The position numbers and the translations under genes were made by a program. Under the pieces are notes generated by a model, which ran no database searches, was not told the DNA's origin, and saw nothing but the letters and a program-made list of their open reading frames with translations. DNA of 64,000 bases from Microvirga aerophila. Lineage in GTDB: Bacteria > Pseudomonadota > Alphaproteobacteria > Rhizobiales > Beijerinckiaceae. Of this stretch, positions 61,445 through 64,000 are shown one piece after another; within the stretch, counting starts at the first letter, position 1, and each line of letters opens with the position of its first letter. Location of the stretch: the NCBI RefSeq assembly GCF_003332305.1, contig NZ_QOIO01000007.1:62001-126000 (forward strand), written 5' to 3'.

Positions 61445-62299
61445 CTATGACGCTTTGATGCGATCGAGGGCGTTGGCCAAAGCAACATAGCCCTCGACGG
61501 GCACGTTCTCGGCACGTGTGGTCTCTTCGAGGCCAGCGGCGGTGATCATCGCAGACGGGTCGGGCGTGACGGATTTGAGGCTCTGGCGCAGCATCTTGCG
61601 CCGCTGTCCAAAGGCCGCACGGGTAACCGCCTCGAGCGCGCCGATCCGGCAGGGCAGGGGCTCCGGCTTGGGCGTCAGGTGGACGATGCTCGACGTGATC
61701 TTGGGAGGCGGCACGAAGGCCGAGGGCGGCACGTCGAAGAGGATGCGCGCCTCCGTCCGCCAGCCACAGAGCACGCCCAGGCGGCCATAATCTTTCGGGT
61801 CGTTTTCGTCGGCGACAATGCGCTCCGCCACCTCGCGCTGGAACATTAGCGTGAGCGAGCTCCACCACGGCGGCCAGGCCTCGCCGGTGAGCCAGCCGGT
61901 CAGCAGGGCTGTGCCGACATTGTAGGGCAGGTTGGAGATGATCCGGGCCGTGCCCTCGCCGATCAAGGGCCTGGGATCGAACGCAAGGGCGTCCGCCTCG
62001 ATGACCTCCAGCCGACTAGGATAGTGCGCGGCGATTTCCGCCAGCACCGGCATGCACCGGGCATCCCGCTCGATGGCGATCACCTTCCGGGCGCCAGCCG
62101 CCAGGATGGCGCGGGTCAGGCCGCCGGGGCCGGGGCCCACCTCGACCACAGTGGCGTCTTCGAGGGAGCCCGCCGAGCGGGCAATCCGGCTCGTGAGATT
62201 GAGGTCGAACAGAAAGTTCTGACCCAGCGATTTCCTGGCCATGAGCCCGTGGGTGCGAACAACGTCCCGCAGGGGCGGCAGATCGTCGATCTGGCTCAT
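61445..62299 (-). CDS. rsmA: 16S rRNA (adenine1518-N6/adenine1519-N6)-dimethyltransferase
   Basis: A 284-residue SAM-dependent methyltransferase (KsgA) that dimethylates two adenines at the 3' end of 16S r[23 protein letters not shown] is the typical N-terminus; [20 protein letters not shown] is the SAM loop (motif I); motif IV is [18 protein letters not shown]. The C-terminal helical domain with [18 protein letters not shown] is present. It overlaps pdxA by four bases and is last in the lptD-pdxA-rsmA series. Confidence 0.95.
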   Translation of the reverse strand: MSQIDDLPPLRDVVRTHGLMARKSLGQNFLFDLNLTSRIARSAGSLEDATVVEVGPGPGGLTRAILAAGARKVIAIERDARCMPVLAEIAAHYPSRLEVIEADALAFDPRPLIGEGTARIISNLPYNVGTALLTGWLTGEAWPPWWSSLTLMFQREVAERIVADENDPKDYGRLGVLCGWRTEARILFDVPPSAFVPPPKITSSIVHLTPKPEPLPCRIGALEAVTRAAFGQRRKMLRQSLKSVTPDPSAMITAAGLEETTRAENVPVEGYVALANALDRIKAS

Positions 62300-63318
62300 G
62301 GGCCGGCGTGCCCTGCGCCCAAGCGCGCCGCAAGCCTGAGCGCAGCCATCAGGCTGTCGGGCCGCGCAATGCCCTTTCCGGCAATGTCGAAGGCCGTGCC
62401 GTGGTCCGGCGACGTACGCACGAAGGGAAGGCCAAGGGTCACGTTGACCCCCTCGTCGAATGCGATGGTCTTGATCGGGATCAGCGCCTGATCGTGATAC
62501 ATAGCGAGCGCCGCATCATAGCGTCTGCGGGCGCGGGGGTGGAACATGGTGTCGGCAGGCAGCGGCCCTGAAGCGTCGATGCCCTCTGCACGCAAGGTCT
62601 CGATGGCTGGGGCGATGATGGTGCTGTCTTCGGACCCCATGGCTCCGTTTTCCCCGGCATGCGGATTGAGGCCGGCGAGGGCCAGGCGCGGATGAGGAAT
62701 GCCGAACCGGTCCTTCAGTTCCCGCGCCACGATCCGAGCCGTCAGAACGATCAGCTCCGGGGTCAGGGCTGCGGGTACAGAGGACAACGGGATATGCACC
62801 GTGACCGGAACAACCGCCAGTTCTTCGCTCCATAGCATCATGACCGGGTGAGGGGGCGGGCCTCCCGGCTCCGCTGCCAGGGCCGCCAGAAACTCCGTAT
62901 GGCCCGGATGGCGAAAGCCCGCCTCGTAGAGCACATGCTTTGCGATGGGATTGGTGACAAGCGCTGCGGCGCGGCCATCGCGGACCAGCTGCACGGCGGT
63001 CTCGATGGATTCGATCACGGAATGCGCATAGGCAGGATCGGGCTTGCCCGGGATAGCGGACACAGCAGCCTTAAGGGGAATGACCGGCAATGCCCGGTCG
63101 AAAACCGAGCGCGCCTCAGCCGGTTCGACCGAAGCGATGGGAACATCCCATCCTTGTGACTGTGCCACGCGACCGAGATGATCCGGATCGGAAACAACCG
63201 CGAAAGGCGGCAATGACACCTCGTTCCGTTTCAGCCAAGCGCTGAGGGTCAGCTCGGGACCGATCCCGCCGGGATCGCCCTGGGTCAGCAGGAGAGGGAC
63301 CTCACAAGGACCCGTCAC
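62296..63318 (-). CDS. pdxA: 4-hydroxythreonine-4-phosphate dehydrogenase
   Basis: A 340-residue NAD- and metal-dependent dehydrogenase of pyridoxal-phosphate synthesis. [20 protein letters not shown] is the start, [20 protein letters not shown] and HTEFLAALA hold the first metal His, [18 protein letters not shown] a second, and [20 protein letters not shown] the third; [20 protein letters not shown] is the typical end region. It overlaps both lptD (upstream) and rsmA (downstream) by four bases. Confidence 0.95.
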   Translation of the reverse strand: MTGPCEVPLLLTQGDPGGIGPELTLSAWLKRNEVSLPPFAVVSDPDHLGRVAQSQGWDVPIASVEPAEARSVFDRALPVIPLKAAVSAIPGKPDPAYAHSVIESIETAVQLVRDGRAAALVTNPIAKHVLYEAGFRHPGHTEFLAALAAEPGGPPPHPVMMLWSEELAVVPVTVHIPLSSVPAALTPELIVLTARIVARELKDRFGIPHPRLALAGLNPHAGENGAMGSEDSTIIAPAIETLRAEGIDASGPLPADTMFHPRARRRYDAALAMYHDQALIPIKTIAFDEGVNVTLGLPFVRTSPDHGTAFDIAGKGIARPDSLMAALRLAARLGAGHAGP

Positions 63319-64000
63319 TGAGCCGAGACGCCCTCTTGCCCCGTGTCGGATCCACCGAGGTTCTGGTTGAACTCGACCTCACCGAGGGTGCGCAGCTCGA
63401 GGCGGAGCAGGACGGTATGGTTCCGGTCCCTTTCGCCCGACGTGACCGCAAGATCGCGCGGCGCCACCGAGTAGTTGATCGAGAAGGTCGTGCACTCGTC
63501 GATATATCCCAAGCCCAACGACATGGAGCTCACATAGGCAGAATCGGTGCCGTTATAGACCGCATTCACCGGATCGAGAGCGTACTGAGTAGCAAATGTA
63601 TCGCGCGCCAGGAGGTAGCGGTCGAGATCGAGGAGGACGGAACCCGACACATACCAGTTCGGGGTTACGTTCCAGCGCGCGCTCGCCAGAATGCCTTCGC
63701 GACGGTGGTCGAAGCCCATCTGCGGCTGAGCCTCATAGCGGGCATAGGTGAGCGAGGTTGAGAATGGCAGGTAGGGGGCGAAGTTCGCCGTCAGGCCTGC
63801 CTCGATGCGATTGATCCCGAAATCCTCCTGGTCGAACCGCGCACGCGTCACGAAGGAGAAATTCGCGTTCGGGGCAATCTGGAACCGGCCCACATAATCG
63901 GACGCTCGGGAATCGAGCCCTGAATCCGGGCCGACATTGGCCAGGTCGCCCTGCCGGAAGGAGTTGCGCCCGGCGAGCTGGTAGGATTGGCCGAACAGCA
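63315..64000 (-). CDS. lptD: LPS-assembly protein LptD, C-terminal fragment
   Basis: The last 228 codons of an outer-membrane beta-barrel; the N-terminus and most of the protein lie beyond base 64000. The visible [14 protein letters not shown] and [20 protein letters not shown] are typical LptD barrel segments, followed by alternating strands ([38 protein letters not shown]). It inserts lipopolysaccharide into the outer leaflet. One Cys (in DECTTF) is visible. The stop overlaps the pdxA start; surA, often between the two, is absent here. Confidence 0.85.
   Translation of the reverse strand, partial: LFGQSYQLAGRNSFRQGDLANVGPDSGLDSRASDYVGRFQIAPNANFSFVTRARFDQEDFGINRIEAGLTANFAPYLPFSTSLTYARYEAQPQMGFDHRREGILASARWNVTPNWYVSGSVLLDLDRYLLARDTFATQYALDPVNAVYNGTDSAYVSSMSLGLGYIDECTTFSINYSVAPRDLAVTSGERDRNHTVLLRLELRTLGEVEFNQNLGGSDTGQEGVSAQ

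Overview
The window is a stretch of GC-rich chromosome from an alphaproteobacterium of the order Hyphomicrobiales (Rhizobiales). A member of the Methylobacteriaceae, such as a Microvirga-like organism, is my best guess. The order is supported by the Omp2-type porin, the HWE-family histidine kinase, the coxMNOP-like oxidase cluster, the single bifunctional Rsh next to rpoZ, the fabD-fabG-acpP-fabF-mltG-yicC-gmk block and the lptD-pdxA-rsmA block. The genus is inference only. I see no rRNA, tRNA, CRISPR array, insertion sequence or phage gene. Both ends cut a gene: a Crp/Fnr regulator on the left and lptD on the right.

Layout. 1-2.2 kb: end of a Crp/Fnr regulator, small proteins and phosphoglycolate phosphatase. 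2.3-7.2 kb: an SsuABC-type importer, an amidohydrolase of the decarboxylase-like family and a divergent TetR regulator, with strong palindromes between them. 7.4-8.6 kb: OsmC, an OGFr-domain protein and a small protein. 8.9-13.3 kb: a five-gene A-type cytochrome oxidase operon with two subunit-III-like genes. 13.3-18.9 kb: a DUF2189 membrane protein, an amidase, two tandem paralogous secreted proteins of unknown function, trhO and slyX. 18.9-26.8 kb: a Dpp/Gsi-type ABC transporter whose genes are separated by an aldehyde dehydrogenase and a short-chain dehydrogenase. A coniferyl-aldehyde-dehydrogenase-like gene is divergent from it.

28.4-33.3 kb: HWE sensor kinase, Uup-type ABC-F protein and a DUF533/TerB-like protein. 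33.4-36.9 kb: fumarylacetoacetase-like hydrolase, an orphan Tat-exported TRAP binding protein, and a MarR-maiA pair, together suggesting aromatic amino acid (homogentisate) catabolism. 37.4-38.8 kb: a major porin with a long leader and a textbook terminator. 38.9-45.0 kb: hydrolase, lytic transglycosylase, dapA, smpB, a NYN-domain protein and pyrE. 45.1-50.8 kb: an Old Yellow Enzyme and a three-gene polysaccharide operon (HlyD-type adaptor, GT2 synthase, Cache receptor without output domain). 51.1-64 kb: core genes, namely a class I glutamine amidotransferase, rsh and rpoZ on the minus strand, fabD through gmk on the plus strand, and lptD-pdxA-rsmA on the minus strand.

The least explained parts are the tandem pair at 15.9-17.6 kb, the polysaccharide operon with a degenerate PilZ-like tail and an output-less receptor at 46.5-50.8 kb, and the two importer-plus-enzyme loci at 2.3-6.5 kb and 18.9-26.8 kb. 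Everything was read by eye from the sequence. Family names rest on motifs and length, not on database searches.
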